A DNA stretch of 64,000 bases from Aeromicrobium sp. PE09-221 (GCF_002174305.1 NZ_MIJB01000021.1:24456-88455); one strand, 5' to 3'; numbered from the stretch's first letter, positions 1 to 8,652 are shown. Notes: generated by a model from the sequence alone, not told the origin. Numbers and translations are program-made.

Positions 1-292
1 GATCGGCACACCACCTGACCTGTACACGCATCGCGTGGTCGAGGTCCGTGATCGGGGTGCCACGGTAGTCGCACGTCTGCAAGGCGATGCCAATACGGTC
101 CGCGACCCCGGCTGGATCGAGCAGACCGACGTCCACGCCATCCCCACCGCCCGACTCACCGGACCGGCAGCCGACGCGCTCGGCGCGGTCAGTAACCCGA
201 TCGGTCGCGGCGCCCTGGTCGCCGGCACCGCCGCGCTGCTCTGGTGGCCGCGCAGCAGTACGCGGACGCGAGACCGCTCGACGCCGAGATGA
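1..292 (+). CDS. Type I signal peptidase, S26B class, C-terminal part (cut by window start)
   Basis: The open frame begins before the window and reads IGTPPDLYTHRVVEV, then RLQGDANTVRDPGW. A threonine-His-Arg-Val-Val stretch followed by Gly-Asp-Ala-Asn and a Trp-containing segment is the typical end of the SipW-like (S26B) signal peptidase catalytic domain, which removes signal peptides outside the membrane. A hydrophobic stretch follows (GALVAGTAALLWWP), then a basic tail, which fits a C-terminal membrane anchor. The catalytic Ser lies upstream of the window and cannot be checked. The next gene, 24 bp downstream, encodes a large exported protein, so it may be a dedicated substrate; this is inference. 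Confidence 0.7.
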   Translation, partial: IGTPPDLYTHRVVEVRDRGATVVARLQGDANTVRDPGWIEQTDVHAIPTARLTGPAADALGAVSNPIGRGALVAGTAALLWWPRSSTRTRDRSTPR

Positions 293-315
293 CCGCCGCC
301 CCAGAGGAGAAGACC

Positions 316-2427
316 ATGAGTCACAGAGACGGAGAACGGCGCCTCATCGGGCAACGACACCCCCGACACCGAGGCCGCCGGCTCACTGTCATCGCCCTCA
401 TGACCTGGTTCGCCATTCTGTCTCCCTGGACGACCGGAGTGGCTTACGCCGCTGATCTCCTCTTCGACGAGCCCGAAGGCATCGCCACTGGGCTGAGCGG
501 TCTCGGGTACCTGACCCCGAACGATCCGGCCGTCCAACCGAGCATCGAATTCAGCGGACGGCTCACCGGCGACCTCGACGGTGCGGTACCGCGGATCGTC
601 GTCTACATCCAGCCGATCGTCCTGGACGCCCCCGAGCTCGAGGTCTGCTCCTGGACCCCCGGTGACTCCGACAACGACGCCAACGGCGACATCGCCTGGA
701 GCTGCACGCACTCATTCACCCAGGACGGCCCCCTGCCGAGCTCCTACTGGATCGAGGCGCGACTCTTCCTCGACGGCTCCACCACACCCGACACCATCGT
801 GTGGGTCGACGCAGGCATCCTTGCCCCTCCGAGCTATGACAGCACCCGCATCGTCACCGACACCTCAACCGTCACACTCAGCGGCGATCGCGAGTACGGC
901 ATGGCCGTGGAGGTGCACCCCGGACAACTGGATTCTCGTCGAGACACCCCCGCGGATTCCGGCGCCGTCTGTGTCGACGCCGACCCGACCTCGGCACGCT
1001 GGTCCTGCACCTTCGCGCTGCCCGAGGACACCAACGGAATCCACCCCTTCAGTGCCCGGCATGTGCCCATCGAGGGCAGCTCTCAGGACAACTTCGACGT
1101 TCCGTCAGGATTCAGCTGGGCCGACGTCGAGCGGATCGGCGCACCTGAACCGCCACCGCCACTTGAACCGCCACCGCCACCGACGGTGCCCTCGGAGCCA
1201 CTACCCGCGCCGGAGCCTGGTCCCACGTCGCCTGACCCAACGCCCGTGCCCGACTACCCGCCCCCGCCTCAGGAGCTCACGCCTCCACCGGGACCCGAAC
1301 CGGCCCCGGGCTTCGACAGCGCCACCACGCCGGACCCTCTCCCGGATTCAACGGAGGATTCCGGCACGGATGAGGCGCCGGCAGCCGGGGATGCACCCGC
1401 CGCTGCGGTCGGCGACAGCACGGAGCGTCCCGAGACCGGTTGGGACACCCCCACGGAATACGGAACAGCACTGAGGACCCCCGCCACGCTGACCGAGGAC
1501 CTCGTGCGGAACATCGTCTCGGCCGGCGCCGTCGCTACGGCCTTCGTCTTCTTCGTCGCGCTGCCCGCCGAATTGCTCTACGCCACACTCCAGAAGAACT
1601 ATGCGCGAGCCTTCGGCTGGACGACGGGCCTGCGTCGCCTCTGGACCGGGTCGAGCTCGAGATGGACGGGACCCTCCCGTCAGTGGACGGGAATTGCAGG
1701 CGTCCTGGCCGCGGGAGCGGCACTGGCGACTCTCTCCGAGTCCGGCCCGGCGAGCGGCGCCGTCGTCATCCGCCTGTTCCTGGCAACCCTGTTCTCGATG
1801 ACGATCATGAATGTCGGTGCAGTTGTGATGTCCTGGGTGATCTTGCACGGCCGCTACGGCAGCCCGACTCGGCTGAGGGCGATGCCGGCATTCCTGATCA
1901 TCGCTGCGGCCAGCGTGCTTGCCTCGCGGGTATTCGACCTCCGCCCAGGTCTACTGTTCGGGCTGTTGCTCTCGGTCGTGGCGCTGAGGGGTCTGGACCG
2001 GGCCCGCGCGGGAAGGACATCGGCGGCGATCAGCGCAGGGTTCCTCCTCCTCGGGGTGGTGTCCTGGCTCGCATATGCGGCCCTGGACCCCGAGACCGGC
2101 GGCTTCATGATCCAGCTACAACGTGAAGTCCTCACCAGCCTCACCATCGGTGGCATCGGGACCACCATGATCTCCCTGCTGCCCGTCACCTTCATGGAGG
2201 GGCGAAGCATCGCCGCGTGGTCGAGGACGGTCTGGGGGTGCTTGACCATCGTCGCGGTGATGGCCTTCTGTCTCATCGTGGCGCCTCTGCCCGACTCCTG
2301 GGTGGAGGCGAACGAACAGACGCTGCTGTGGAGCGTGGTATTCGGGGCTTTCGGAATCGTCTCTATAGCGGTGTGGGCCTGGTTCCGTTTCCGGCCAACG
2401 CCGGATCCGGTTCGTCAGGATGTCTGA
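316..2427 (+). CDS. Exported Pro-rich protein with polytopic C-terminal membrane domain (unknown function)
   Basis: I place the start at the ATG at 316, which has a GAGGAG ribosome site just upstream, giving 703 residues. The N-terminus is very basic, then hydrophobic, ending VAYA-AD, a good signal peptide of about 44 residues. The outer part has two Cys pairs (near residues 111/130 and 218/231), each spaced by about 15-20 residues with a Trp before the second Cys, suggesting two related small beta domains. Residues roughly 275-345 are a Pro/Glu-rich linker. From about 395 onward there are some eight hydrophobic spans. I recognise no family. It directly follows a signal peptidase gene, possibly cotranscribed. 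Low-complexity linkers suggest a cell-envelope role, but no reaction can be assigned. Confidence 0.75.
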   Translation: MSHRDGERRLIGQRHPRHRGRRLTVIALMTWFAILSPWTTGVAYAADLLFDEPEGIATGLSGLGYLTPNDPAVQPSIEFSGRLTGDLDGAVPRIVVYIQPIVLDAPELEVCSWTPGDSDNDANGDIAWSCTHSFTQDGPLPSSYWIEARLFLDGSTTPDTIVWVDAGILAPPSYDSTRIVTDTSTVTLSGDREYGMAVEVHPGQLDSRRDTPADSGAVCVDADPTSARWSCTFALPEDTNGIHPFSARHVPIEGSSQDNFDVPSGFSWADVERIGAPEPPPPLEPPPPPTVPSEPLPAPEPGPTSPDPTPVPDYPPPPQELTPPPGPEPAPGFDSATTPDPLPDSTEDSGTDEAPAAGDAPAAAVGDSTERPETGWDTPTEYGTALRTPATLTEDLVRNIVSAGAVATAFVFFVALPAELLYATLQKNYARAFGWTTGLRRLWTGSSSRWTGPSRQWTGIAGVLAAGAALATLSESGPASGAVVIRLFLATLFSMTIMNVGAVVMSWVILHGRYGSPTRLRAMPAFLIIAAASVLASRVFDLRPGLLFGLLLSVVALRGLDRARAGRTSAAISAGFLLLGVVSWLAYAALDPETGGFMIQLQREVLTSLTIGGIGTTMISLLPVTFMEGRSIAAWSRTVWGCLTIVAVMAFCLIVAPLPDSWVEANEQTLLWSVVFGAFGIVSIAVWAWFRFRPTPDPVRQDV

Positions 2428-2447
2428 GGTGAAACATCTCGCACGGC

Positions 2448-3149
2448 TCACAGCCCGGAGAAGAAGAGCATGATCGGCAGGGCTCCGAGAACGACGGCGA
2501 GGGACAGGCCGACGAAGTCGAGTCTGGTCCAGATGGCGGGTTCGGCCCAGGTGCGGGTCGCGGCTGAGGCGAAGCCGCGGGCGTCCATCGCGATCGAGGA
2601 CGATGACGCGCCGCGCAGCGCCTGCACCAGCAGCGCGAATCCCATCGATCCGCTGTAGCGGGTCATCGCGATCGGACTGCGACCTGGGGCGACTCCGCGA
2701 GCGCGACGAGTGCGCTCCAGGTCAGTCCAGGTCTGCGCGAATCCGGCGAACCGCTGGAGCGCCGCCGAGAACGCCGCCACCGGCCGCGCCGGCAGCCGAA
2801 GCGTCTGAGCGGCGTAGTCGCCGAGACGTCCCGGATCGAGGAAGCCGACGACCACCGAGCCCGGCCAGGCGAGCACGAGGATGCGCAGACCCGCGACCAC
2901 GGCGGTCTCGGTGTCCTGTCCGCCGAGCCGCCACGTCGAGTACACGATCGTCACCGCAGCGAAACCCGAGAACGCCAGGCACAGCAGCGGATAGCGCCAG
3001 GTGGGCAACAGCAGCAACGCCGCCACCGCGTAGGCTCCGACTGCGGCGAGCGCGATCGGCAGCGAGCGAATCGCGAACGAGCCGACCAGCGAGCACGCGC
3101 CCACGGCGAGCAGTACCAGCGGGTTGACCCGCGTCACCCAGTCCCTCAC
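2448..3149 (-). CDS. ECF transporter T component (EcfT/CbiQ family), thiamine-type
   Basis: This is the transmembrane coupling subunit of an energy-coupling-factor vitamin importer. It has several hydrophobic spans and the EcfT signature Ala-Arg-Gly loops: TRRARGVAPG and MDARGFASAATR, which grip the two ATPase domains. It lies downstream of the fused ATPase gene and the YkoE substrate gene, so thiamine or a thiamine precursor is the likely cargo. The frame stays open upstream to an ATG at 3200, but that ATG lies inside a dispersed palindromic repeat, and the GTG codons at 3149 and 3137 follow purine-rich GGAGG sites just before the conserved VNPLV segment. I use 3149; the true start could be 3137. 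Length 233 residues is normal. Confidence 0.85.
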   Translation of the reverse strand: MRDWVTRVNPLVLLAVGACSLVGSFAIRSLPIALAAVGAYAVAALLLLPTWRYPLLCLAFSGFAAVTIVYSTWRLGGQDTETAVVAGLRILVLAWPGSVVVGFLDPGRLGDYAAQTLRLPARPVAAFSAALQRFAGFAQTWTDLERTRRARGVAPGRSPIAMTRYSGSMGFALLVQALRGASSSSIAMDARGFASAATRTWAEPAIWTRLDFVGLSLAVVLGALPIMLFFSGL

Positions 3150-3174
3150 CTCCCCCGCCTCCGCGCCGGGGAAC

Positions 3175-3347
3175 GGAAGATGTGCTTCCGTGGTCGCCAT
3201 AGCGACCCGCGAGTCACATCTTCCATCGCGAGCTCACGCAGGATGTGATTTGACGGTCGCCAGGACAACCACCGAGTCACATGCTCCGTCGCGGAGCGGA
3301 AGATGTGACTCTGCGGTTGCGATAACAACCATCGAGTCACATCCTTC
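3175..3347. repeat. Three tandem palindromic repeat units (GATGTG family)
   Basis: Three related imperfect palindromes lie at 3175-3224, 3241-3287 and 3298-3347. Each has outer arms GGAAGATGTG or GGATGTGA against CACATCTTCC-like sequence. Each also has an inner core such as GGTCGC-CATA-GCGACC or GGTTG-CGATAA-CAACC. The third unit pairs over about 20 bp with a 6-base loop. They sit between the ATPase gene and EcfT in the thiamine operon. Similar units recur at 18.3 and 61.7 kb. Confidence 0.85.
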
Positions 3348-3372
3348 GTCTCCCAGGGACGGGCGAGGGCGG

Positions 3373-4746
3373 TCACAGGACCACCTCCACGTCGCGGGGA
3401 GCGTCTGGATCGTGGGTCGCGAGGGCGACCGCGGCGCCGGCTCGGGCGGCTGCCGTGTACCAGCCGGCCACCATCGCCCAGGTGTCGCGATCCTGGCCCA
3501 CCGTCGGCTCATCGAGCGCCACCAGCCCCGGTCGGTGAGCGAGCGCACTGATCATCGCCAGCCTCCGCTGCTCGCCACCGGACAGCCGATAGGGATGCGC
3601 GGGGCCGAGATGCGCCAGCCCGACGAGCTCGAGCAGCGCGTCGACATCGACCGATACCCCAAGCCCCGTCGCCGTCCTCGCCACCTCCTCACGCACCGAG
3701 GTGGTCAGGAAGCCCAGCTCGGGATTCTGCGGCACCCAGCCCATCCCCCGGGCCAGGTCGCGCGAGCGGAGACGACTGAGATCGGGCGTGACCGTGCCGG
3801 TGGCCGGCCGTACCAACCCCGTCATGGCCATGAGGGCCGTCGACTTGCCGGACCCGCTCGGACCCTTCACCGCCAGCACCCTGCCGGGATCCATCCGCGC
3901 GTCGAAACCGCTCAAGGCCGTCGAACGCCGGGACCCGCGGATCGTCCGCGTCACCAGCTCGACCGTCAAGTCACGGGCCACCACCGGCTCGGGATCGGCG
4001 GACGGCTTCACCAGATCGAGAGGGACGTCCAGAGGTTCGGGTGGCGGCGCGCCGGGCATCCAGAGACCCGGGACGCCACCCGATGCGAGAAAGGCCTCCA
4101 CCGATCCGTCGAAGGCGATGGTGCCCCCGGGAGCCAGAACGATGATGCGATCCACATGGTCGAGCCACGGCTCGAAGCGGTGCTCCACCACGAGCAAGGT
4201 CCGTCCGCCGAGGGCGCCGACGACCGCATCGCGTACCTGACTCGCCGTGGCGGAGTCGAGCATCGAGGTCGGCTCGTCGAGCAGCACGAGGTCCGGCTCG
4301 ATGGCGAGCACCCCGGCGAGCACGAGTCGCTGCTGCTCGCCGCCCGACAGCGCCGAGGTGAACCGATCCCGCCCGTACGACAGTCCAACCGCCGCGAGGG
4401 CGGCATCGACTCGACGCCAGGTCTCGCGACGGGGCAGACCCAGGTTCTCCGGCCCGAAAGCCACGTCACGACCGATCCGCTCAGCGACGATCGCATCCGC
4501 CGGATTCTGCAGCACGAGCCCGAGCCGTCCGTCGACCTCGACCTCACCGGTCGCCTCCCCGGAGATCGTCGTGCCGAGCGCTCCGGCCAGCGCATGCAGC
4601 AGGGTCGACTTCCCGCTGCCGCTCGACCCGACCATGAGCACGCGCTCCCCCGCCCGGATGTCCAGGTCGACGCCGGCGATCGTCGCGTGCTTTCGCCCCA
4701 CCGGGCGCCAGGAGAATCCGCGGAAGCGCGCGGCCCCGCGGCTCAC
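3373..4746 (-). CDS. ECF transporter ATPase, two fused ATP-binding domains (YkoD-like)
   Basis: A 457-residue protein with two complete ABC ATPase domains. The first has Walker A GSSGSGKST near residue 40, signature LSGGEQQR and Walker B LVLLDEPTSMLD. The second has GPSGSGKST near residue 295, LSGGEQRR and LVALDEPT. This is the EcfA1-EcfA2 fusion that powers a vitamin ECF importer from the cytoplasmic side. The start is a GTG that directly abuts the TAG stop of the YkoE gene (TAGGTGAG), so the two are translationally coupled. A 173-bp cluster of palindromic repeats separates it from EcfT downstream. Regulation should come from the TPP riboswitch ahead of the operon. Confidence 0.93.
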   Translation of the reverse strand: MSRGAARFRGFSWRPVGRKHATIAGVDLDIRAGERVLMVGSSGSGKSTLLHALAGALGTTISGEATGEVEVDGRLGLVLQNPADAIVAERIGRDVAFGPENLGLPRRETWRRVDAALAAVGLSYGRDRFTSALSGGEQQRLVLAGVLAIEPDLVLLDEPTSMLDSATASQVRDAVVGALGGRTLLVVEHRFEPWLDHVDRIIVLAPGGTIAFDGSVEAFLASGGVPGLWMPGAPPPEPLDVPLDLVKPSADPEPVVARDLTVELVTRTIRGSRRSTALSGFDARMDPGRVLAVKGPSGSGKSTALMAMTGLVRPATGTVTPDLSRLRSRDLARGMGWVPQNPELGFLTTSVREEVARTATGLGVSVDVDALLELVGLAHLGPAHPYRLSGGEQRRLAMISALAHRPGLVALDEPTVGQDRDTWAMVAGWYTAAARAGAAVALATHDPDAPRDVEVVL

Positions 4747-5358
4747 CTAGACCTCGACGGTGTGCTCGCGTCCCGCGGCGAAGGAGTCGAGCACACCCGC
4801 CTTGGCGAAGGCACGCGTCAAGGCCCAGCCGCCCACACCGGCCACCAGCACACCCGAGGCGACGAAGAAGCCCAGATGCGCGAGCTTGTAGCCGAAATCC
4901 CAGTCGGCGTAGTAGGAGAACCACTCGTAGACCGACTCGAAAGCAGCGGCCATCGCCCCGGCGAGGACGGCGACACCGATCCCGAAGCGGCGGTAGAAGA
5001 ACAGCAGGAAGATCAGCTCGGCACCGAGCCCCTGGAAGAAGCCCGCGGCGAAGACGCCGAACCCCCACTGCGTACCGCCGACGATGATCGCCGAGACGGC
5101 GGCCGCGATGAACTCGGTCGCGAAGGCAGCACCGGGCTTGCGGATGATCAGGCCGCCGACGACACCCGCGAGCAGCCAGACGCCACCGAGGAAGGCCGAG
5201 GACGGCGGGAAGGCGAACAGCGCGAGATTGCTGATCGGCTCATAGAGCTTGCCCCACGCCCAGAAGACGACGCCGAAGGCGACGCCCAGGGTGGCGATGG
5301 TGACCAGATCGATCGTGCGGTACCGCAGATCGGTCGATGAACGGGTTGCAGAACTCAT
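4747..5358 (-). CDS. ykoE: Thiamine ECF importer substrate-binding (S) component, YkoE family
   Basis: A 203-residue integral membrane protein with five to six hydrophobic spans and the Trp-rich loops typical of YkoE (FGVVFWAWGKLYEP near the N-terminus, FESVYEWFSYY later). YkoE is the substrate-capturing subunit for hydroxymethylpyrimidine or thiamine in Gram-positive ECF systems. The frame is open further upstream, but the ATG at 5358 with GGGAG seven bases ahead is clearly the start, because the upstream bases form a TPP riboswitch. First gene of the ykoE-ecfA-ecfT operon. Confidence 0.93.
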   Translation of the reverse strand: MSSATRSSTDLRYRTIDLVTIATLGVAFGVVFWAWGKLYEPISNLALFAFPPSSAFLGGVWLLAGVVGGLIIRKPGAAFATEFIAAAVSAIIVGGTQWGFGVFAAGFFQGLGAELIFLLFFYRRFGIGVAVLAGAMAAAFESVYEWFSYYADWDFGYKLAHLGFFVASGVLVAGVGGWALTRAFAKAGVLDSFAAGREHTVEV

Positions 5359-5363
5359 CGTGA

Positions 5364-5451
5364 CTCCCTTCGCCGGTGCTAACCGGAGCAGGTTCAAGGG
5401 TCTGCGGCTTCTCCGCACTCTCAGCGCCCTCTGCTTGGCGCTCCCCTGTCG
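5364..5451 (-). promoter_or_regulatory. TPP riboswitch (thi box)
   Basis: On the minus strand the leader contains ACAGGGGAGC, then GCTGAGAGTGCGG, then CGCAGACCCTTGAACCTG and TCCGGTTAG, ending in ACCGGCGAAGGGAG. These are the conserved helices and the CUGAGA-type pyrimidine-sensing loop of the thiamine pyrophosphate aptamer. The last element overlaps the ribosome-binding site of ykoE, which suggests translational control: bound TPP would hide the site. It supports a thiamine role for the ECF operon. Confidence 0.95.
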
Positions 5452-5516
5452 TTGTGCCACCCACCGTACACGGCCACGTCCGGTACGCGGGCGTGCGCTT
5501 CTCGCATCGCGCGCCG

Positions 5517-5628
5517 GATGATGATGCGTTGGGGCTGCCATGGCGACCCCAACGCATCTTCATTCGTCCCCACCAGCTCGAAACTCGATGCATTCGGGTC
5601 ACCCCAGCGACCCTGACGCATCATCATC
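5517..5628. repeat. Two palindromic repeat units (GATGCG family)
   Basis: Unit one (5517-5565) pairs GATGCGTTGGGG with CCCCAACGCATC around the centre CTGCCATGGCGA. Unit two (5587-5628) pairs GATGC..GGGTC with GACCC..GCATC. The centre resembles the GGTCGCCATAGCGACC core of the GATGTG-family units, but the arms differ. They lie between the 3' end of the ankyrin gene and the riboswitch. No gene is visible in 5452-5639. Confidence 0.75.
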
Positions 5629-5639
5629 TATTAAGGCGA

Positions 5640-6017
5640 TCACTCCACCAGGTCGGGGCGGCCGAACATCTCGGCCGTCGCGCGTGCCGAGGGGGTGCCG
5701 GCGTCGAGGTCGGCACCGTGCTCGCGAAGCAGCCGGACGACCTCGTCCTCGCCTTTGAAGATCGCCCCGGCGAGTGGACTCTGGCCGCGGTCGTTCACAC
5801 GGTTGACATCGGCACCTCGCTCGGCGAGCACGGCGACCGCATCGCCGTGCCCGTGATAGGCGGCGAGCATGAGCAGGGTGTTGCCCGCCGCGTCCGTCAG
5901 ATCCACCGGGGTGCCCGCATCGATATAGGCGGCCAGTCGTTCCGCGTCGCCGGTGCGCGCGTCGTCGAACAGTCGATGAGCGAGCTCGACGAGCTTCGGA
6001 TCGGGTTCGGTCGCCAT
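5640..6017 (-). CDS. Ankyrin-repeat protein
   Basis: A 125-residue cytoplasmic protein made of about three ankyrin repeats. The pattern is visible in AAGNTLLMLAAYHGHGDAV (residues about 42-60) and NDRGQSPLAGAIFKGEDEV (about 74-92), with ADVN and ADLDAG turns between. Ankyrin repeats bind other proteins; bacterial short forms of this kind are often linked to oxidative-stress genes, but no such partner is adjacent here. It is a single-gene unit, divergent from the GPP34 gene with about 90 bp between starts. Confidence 0.85.
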   Translation of the reverse strand: MATEPDPKLVELAHRLFDDARTGDAERLAAYIDAGTPVDLTDAAGNTLLMLAAYHGHGDAVAVLAERGADVNRVNDRGQSPLAGAIFKGEDEVVRLLREHGADLDAGTPSARATAEMFGRPDLVE

Positions 6018-6109
6018 CGGTCCAGGATAACGACCGGGGACGCGCCACGCGGGCCGACGACTGCGCCGCCGAGTCTGCTGTCGGGCCCTCCTCGTCCTAG
6101 GCTCGGAGC

Positions 6110-6772
6110 ATGAGCATCGCGACCGATCTGGTGCTGATGGCCACCGATCCCATCACCCACAAACTGACCCTGAGCAGCGTCAACAACGATGCGATCATCG
6201 GCGGTGCCCACCTCCTCGACCTCGTCGCCGCCCGCCGGGTGGCCGTCGAGGGGACCGCCAAGAAGGTGCGCGTCCGGGTGATCGACGGCTCCCCCTACCC
6301 CGACCCGGAGGTGGATGAGGCACTCAGCCGGTTGCGTGACGGCAAGACCCGCAAGGCATCGGATGCCGTGACCCGCCTCGGCAAGAACGGGGTCCAGAAC
6401 GCCTATCGCCGCCTCGTCGGCACCGGGCAGGTGCGCGATCGGCAGGAGAGCGTCCTCGGCTTCGGACTGCGCCGTCACGAGGTGCTCGACATCGCCCGCC
6501 GTGACGACCTCATCGCCCGCGTCCGCGACGCCCTTCTGCAGGGGCTGCCCGTCGACGCCACTTCGGGTCCCCTCATCGGACTGCTCCAGGCCAGCGATCA
6601 GCTCAAGCTGGTGACCAGCCGCGACGAACGCAAGACCGCGAAGACCGCCGCCGCAGCCATCAGCGCCGAGGACTGGGCCAGCGCGGGCGTGAAGGACGCC
6701 ATCGCCGCGACCCAGACCGCGCTCGCCGTCGCAGTGTTCACCCCCACGGTCATCGCCGCGACCAGCTCTTGA
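6110..6772 (+). CDS. GPP34 (GOLPH3/Vps74-like) family protein
   Basis: A 220-residue protein with the bacterial GPP34 pattern: an N-terminal helix ATDLVLMATDPITHKL, the segment GGAHLLDLVAARRVAV, basic patches, and LLGLLQASDQLKL late in the chain. In eukaryotes this fold (GOLPH3) binds phosphatidylinositol-4-phosphate and retains glycosyltransferases in the Golgi; in actinomycetes its role is unknown. The spacing between ATG and the nearest GGAG is very short, so translation may be leaderless-like. No obvious operon partner, since the next gene starts 59 bp later and is unrelated. Confidence 0.85.
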   Translation: MSIATDLVLMATDPITHKLTLSSVNNDAIIGGAHLLDLVAARRVAVEGTAKKVRVRVIDGSPYPDPEVDEALSRLRDGKTRKASDAVTRLGKNGVQNAYRRLVGTGQVRDRQESVLGFGLRRHEVLDIARRDDLIARVRDALLQGLPVDATSGPLIGLLQASDQLKLVTSRDERKTAKTAAAAISAEDWASAGVKDAIAATQTALAVAVFTPTVIAATSS

Positions 6773-6831
6773 GGTCAGGCTCCTGGCCGCGTCGCCGCTC
6801 CATCGGTGGACCCGTCCACCACAATGGGGGC

Positions 6832-7377
6832 ATGTCTTCGGTGCGTACCCCTGACCCGAATCCCGGCTGGCTGTCGGATTTCCAGCTCGACGAGACACGC
6901 TCGCGCGTCCCGATCCTCTATGTCGAGGCCGTGCCCGTGCGCGTGGACGCACTGGGGCAGGTCGAGCACATCGGGCTGTTGCTGCGGGGCTCTCCGCAGA
7001 CCGGGGACATCGTCCACACGCTGGTCTCCGGGCGGGTCCTGCACGGTGAGTCCGTGCGCGGTGCCCTGATGCGCAATCTGGAGAAGGATCTCGGGCCCAC
7101 CGCCTTTCCCCGTCTCCCGGCCACCATCACGCCGTTCACCGTCGCCGAGTACCTGCCGGTGCCCGGCGTGACCCCGATGTACGACCCGCGTCAGCATGCT
7201 GTCGCCCTCGCCTATGTCGTCCCCGTCACGGGAGAGTGCGCTCCACGTCAGGATGCCCTCGAGTTGTCGTGGCTGACGCCCGAGGACGCCGCGAGCCCCG
7301 CGGTCCTGGACCAGCTCGAGGGCGGACGGGGGCATCTCCTGAAGCAGGCACTCGCCCACCTGGGCGTGCCCGCGTGA
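6832..7377 (+). CDS. NUDIX-like protein, DUF4916 family
   Basis: A 181-residue protein beginning MSSVRTPDPNPGWLSDFQL, with VPILYVEAVPVRVDALGQVEHIGLLLR in two adjoining strands, as in the actinobacterial DUF4916 family of NUDIX-fold proteins. The usual NUDIX box (Gx5Ex7REUxEE) is not intact: the matching stretch GRVLHGESVRGALMRNLEKDLG has only part of the metal-binding glutamates. Substrate is therefore unclear. The frame is open from 6769, but the ATG at 6832 is where family similarity begins. Confidence 0.8.
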   Translation: MSSVRTPDPNPGWLSDFQLDETRSRVPILYVEAVPVRVDALGQVEHIGLLLRGSPQTGDIVHTLVSGRVLHGESVRGALMRNLEKDLGPTAFPRLPATITPFTVAEYLPVPGVTPMYDPRQHAVALAYVVPVTGECAPRQDALELSWLTPEDAASPAVLDQLEGGRGHLLKQALAHLGVPA

Positions 7378-7461
7378 CGCTGGCGATCCGCGCCGCTTCG
7401 ACCTACCCCTCTCCCCGCGGTGCCGCGCACCGGCCTCTGACCCGCCTGCGACGATGAGGGG

Positions 7462-8652
7462 GTGCCCGACCGTCGAGTGAACCCCTGGCTGATGCTCACG
7501 GTCGGGATGGCCGGGCAGTGGGCCGGCACGCTGGTCATCAGCGCACCACCGTTCCTGATCCCTTATCTCCACCTCTCGCAGGGGGTGAGCCTGGTGAGCG
7601 CCGGTGCGCTCGCATCGGCTCCGGCCATGGGCACGATGCTGACGCTCGTCGCCTGGGGCCTCGTCGTGGATCGTTATGGCGAGCGCCGCGCGATGCTGGC
7701 CGGCCTGAGCCTGGTGACACTGGGCGCTGTCGGCACGACGATGGTCTCGTCTCTGGGGCCGCTGGCCCTCTGGTTCTTCGTCTGCGGTGTCGGTGTCGCG
7801 AGCACGAATGCCGCAAGCGGTCGGCTCGTCGTCGGTTGGTTCCCGGCCCATCGGCGGGGTCTGGCGATGGGCATCCGTCAGACCGCCCTCCCCCTCGGCG
7901 TCGGCTCCGCCGCCCTGATCATCCCCAACACCGTCGCGGCTGCCGGCCTGCGGACCGCCTGCATCGTCGTGGCGACAGCGGCGCTCGCGGCCACTCTCGC
8001 CGCATTGTTCATCGTGGATCCGCCGCGACCCCCGCGACCGGCGCCTGGAGCCGCGACACGCGCCGCCAATCCCTACAGGCAGGATGCCGTGCTGTTGCGG
8101 ATCCACCTCGCGTCGGCTCTCCTGGTGATCCCCCAGTACGCGGTATGGACCTTTCTCCTACTGTGGCTGGTCGACATCCACGGCTGGTCGGTGGCGGCGG
8201 CGTCCATCCTCGTCGGTGCGACCCACGCCCTCTCAGCGGCGGGGCGGATCGCGGCGGGCTGGTGGTCCGATCGGCTCGGATCGCGGTTACGCCCCCTGCG
8301 CTGGATCGCCGTGACAGCCGCGCTGGTCATGGTCGTGCTCGGTGTCGCGCAGTCCTCGCCGGTCGGTATCGCTCTGGCCGTCCTCGCGACCGTGGTGACG
8401 GTCTCCGACAACGGGCTGGCCTTCACGGCGGTCGCCGAGCGGGCCGGCGCCTACTGGTCCGGGCGAGCCTTCGGGCTGCAGAACACCGGGCAGTATCTGA
8501 CGGCCGCCGCCGTACCTCCGGTGCTCGGTGCCGTGGTCACCCATGCGGGTTACGGATGGGCCTTCGGCGGAGTCGCGGTCTTCGCGGCACTCGCGGTGGC
8601 CTTGCTCCCTCGTGACGCTCCCAGCCCGCAGGGCCGCTCCACCCTCACTTGA
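7462..8652 (+). CDS. Major facilitator superfamily transporter
   Basis: A 396-residue protein with about 12 hydrophobic spans and a GTG start. The MFS loop 2-3 motif appears as GLVVDRYGERRAM near residue 70, and a repeat of it as GWWSDRLGSRLRPLRW near 270. The family moves small solutes by ion coupling. The sequence TNAASGRLVVGWFPAHRRGLAMGIRQTALPLG is typical of drug-efflux or oxalate/formate-like MFS members, so export of an unknown compound is plausible. No neighbour indicates its substrate. Confidence 0.85.
   Translation: MPDRRVNPWLMLTVGMAGQWAGTLVISAPPFLIPYLHLSQGVSLVSAGALASAPAMGTMLTLVAWGLVVDRYGERRAMLAGLSLVTLGAVGTTMVSSLGPLALWFFVCGVGVASTNAASGRLVVGWFPAHRRGLAMGIRQTALPLGVGSAALIIPNTVAAAGLRTACIVVATAALAATLAALFIVDPPRPPRPAPGAATRAANPYRQDAVLLRIHLASALLVIPQYAVWTFLLLWLVDIHGWSVAAASILVGATHALSAAGRIAAGWWSDRLGSRLRPLRWIAVTAALVMVVLGVAQSSPVGIALAVLATVVTVSDNGLAFTAVAERAGAYWSGRAFGLQNTGQYLTAAAVPPVLGAVVTHAGYGWAFGGVAVFAALAVALLPRDAPSPQGRSTLT

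Noticed and set aside
3150..3200. Longer N-terminus for the EcfT gene from the ATG at 3200
   Set aside because: The ATG lies inside a palindromic repeat shared with other loci, and the added residues are not typical of EcfT.
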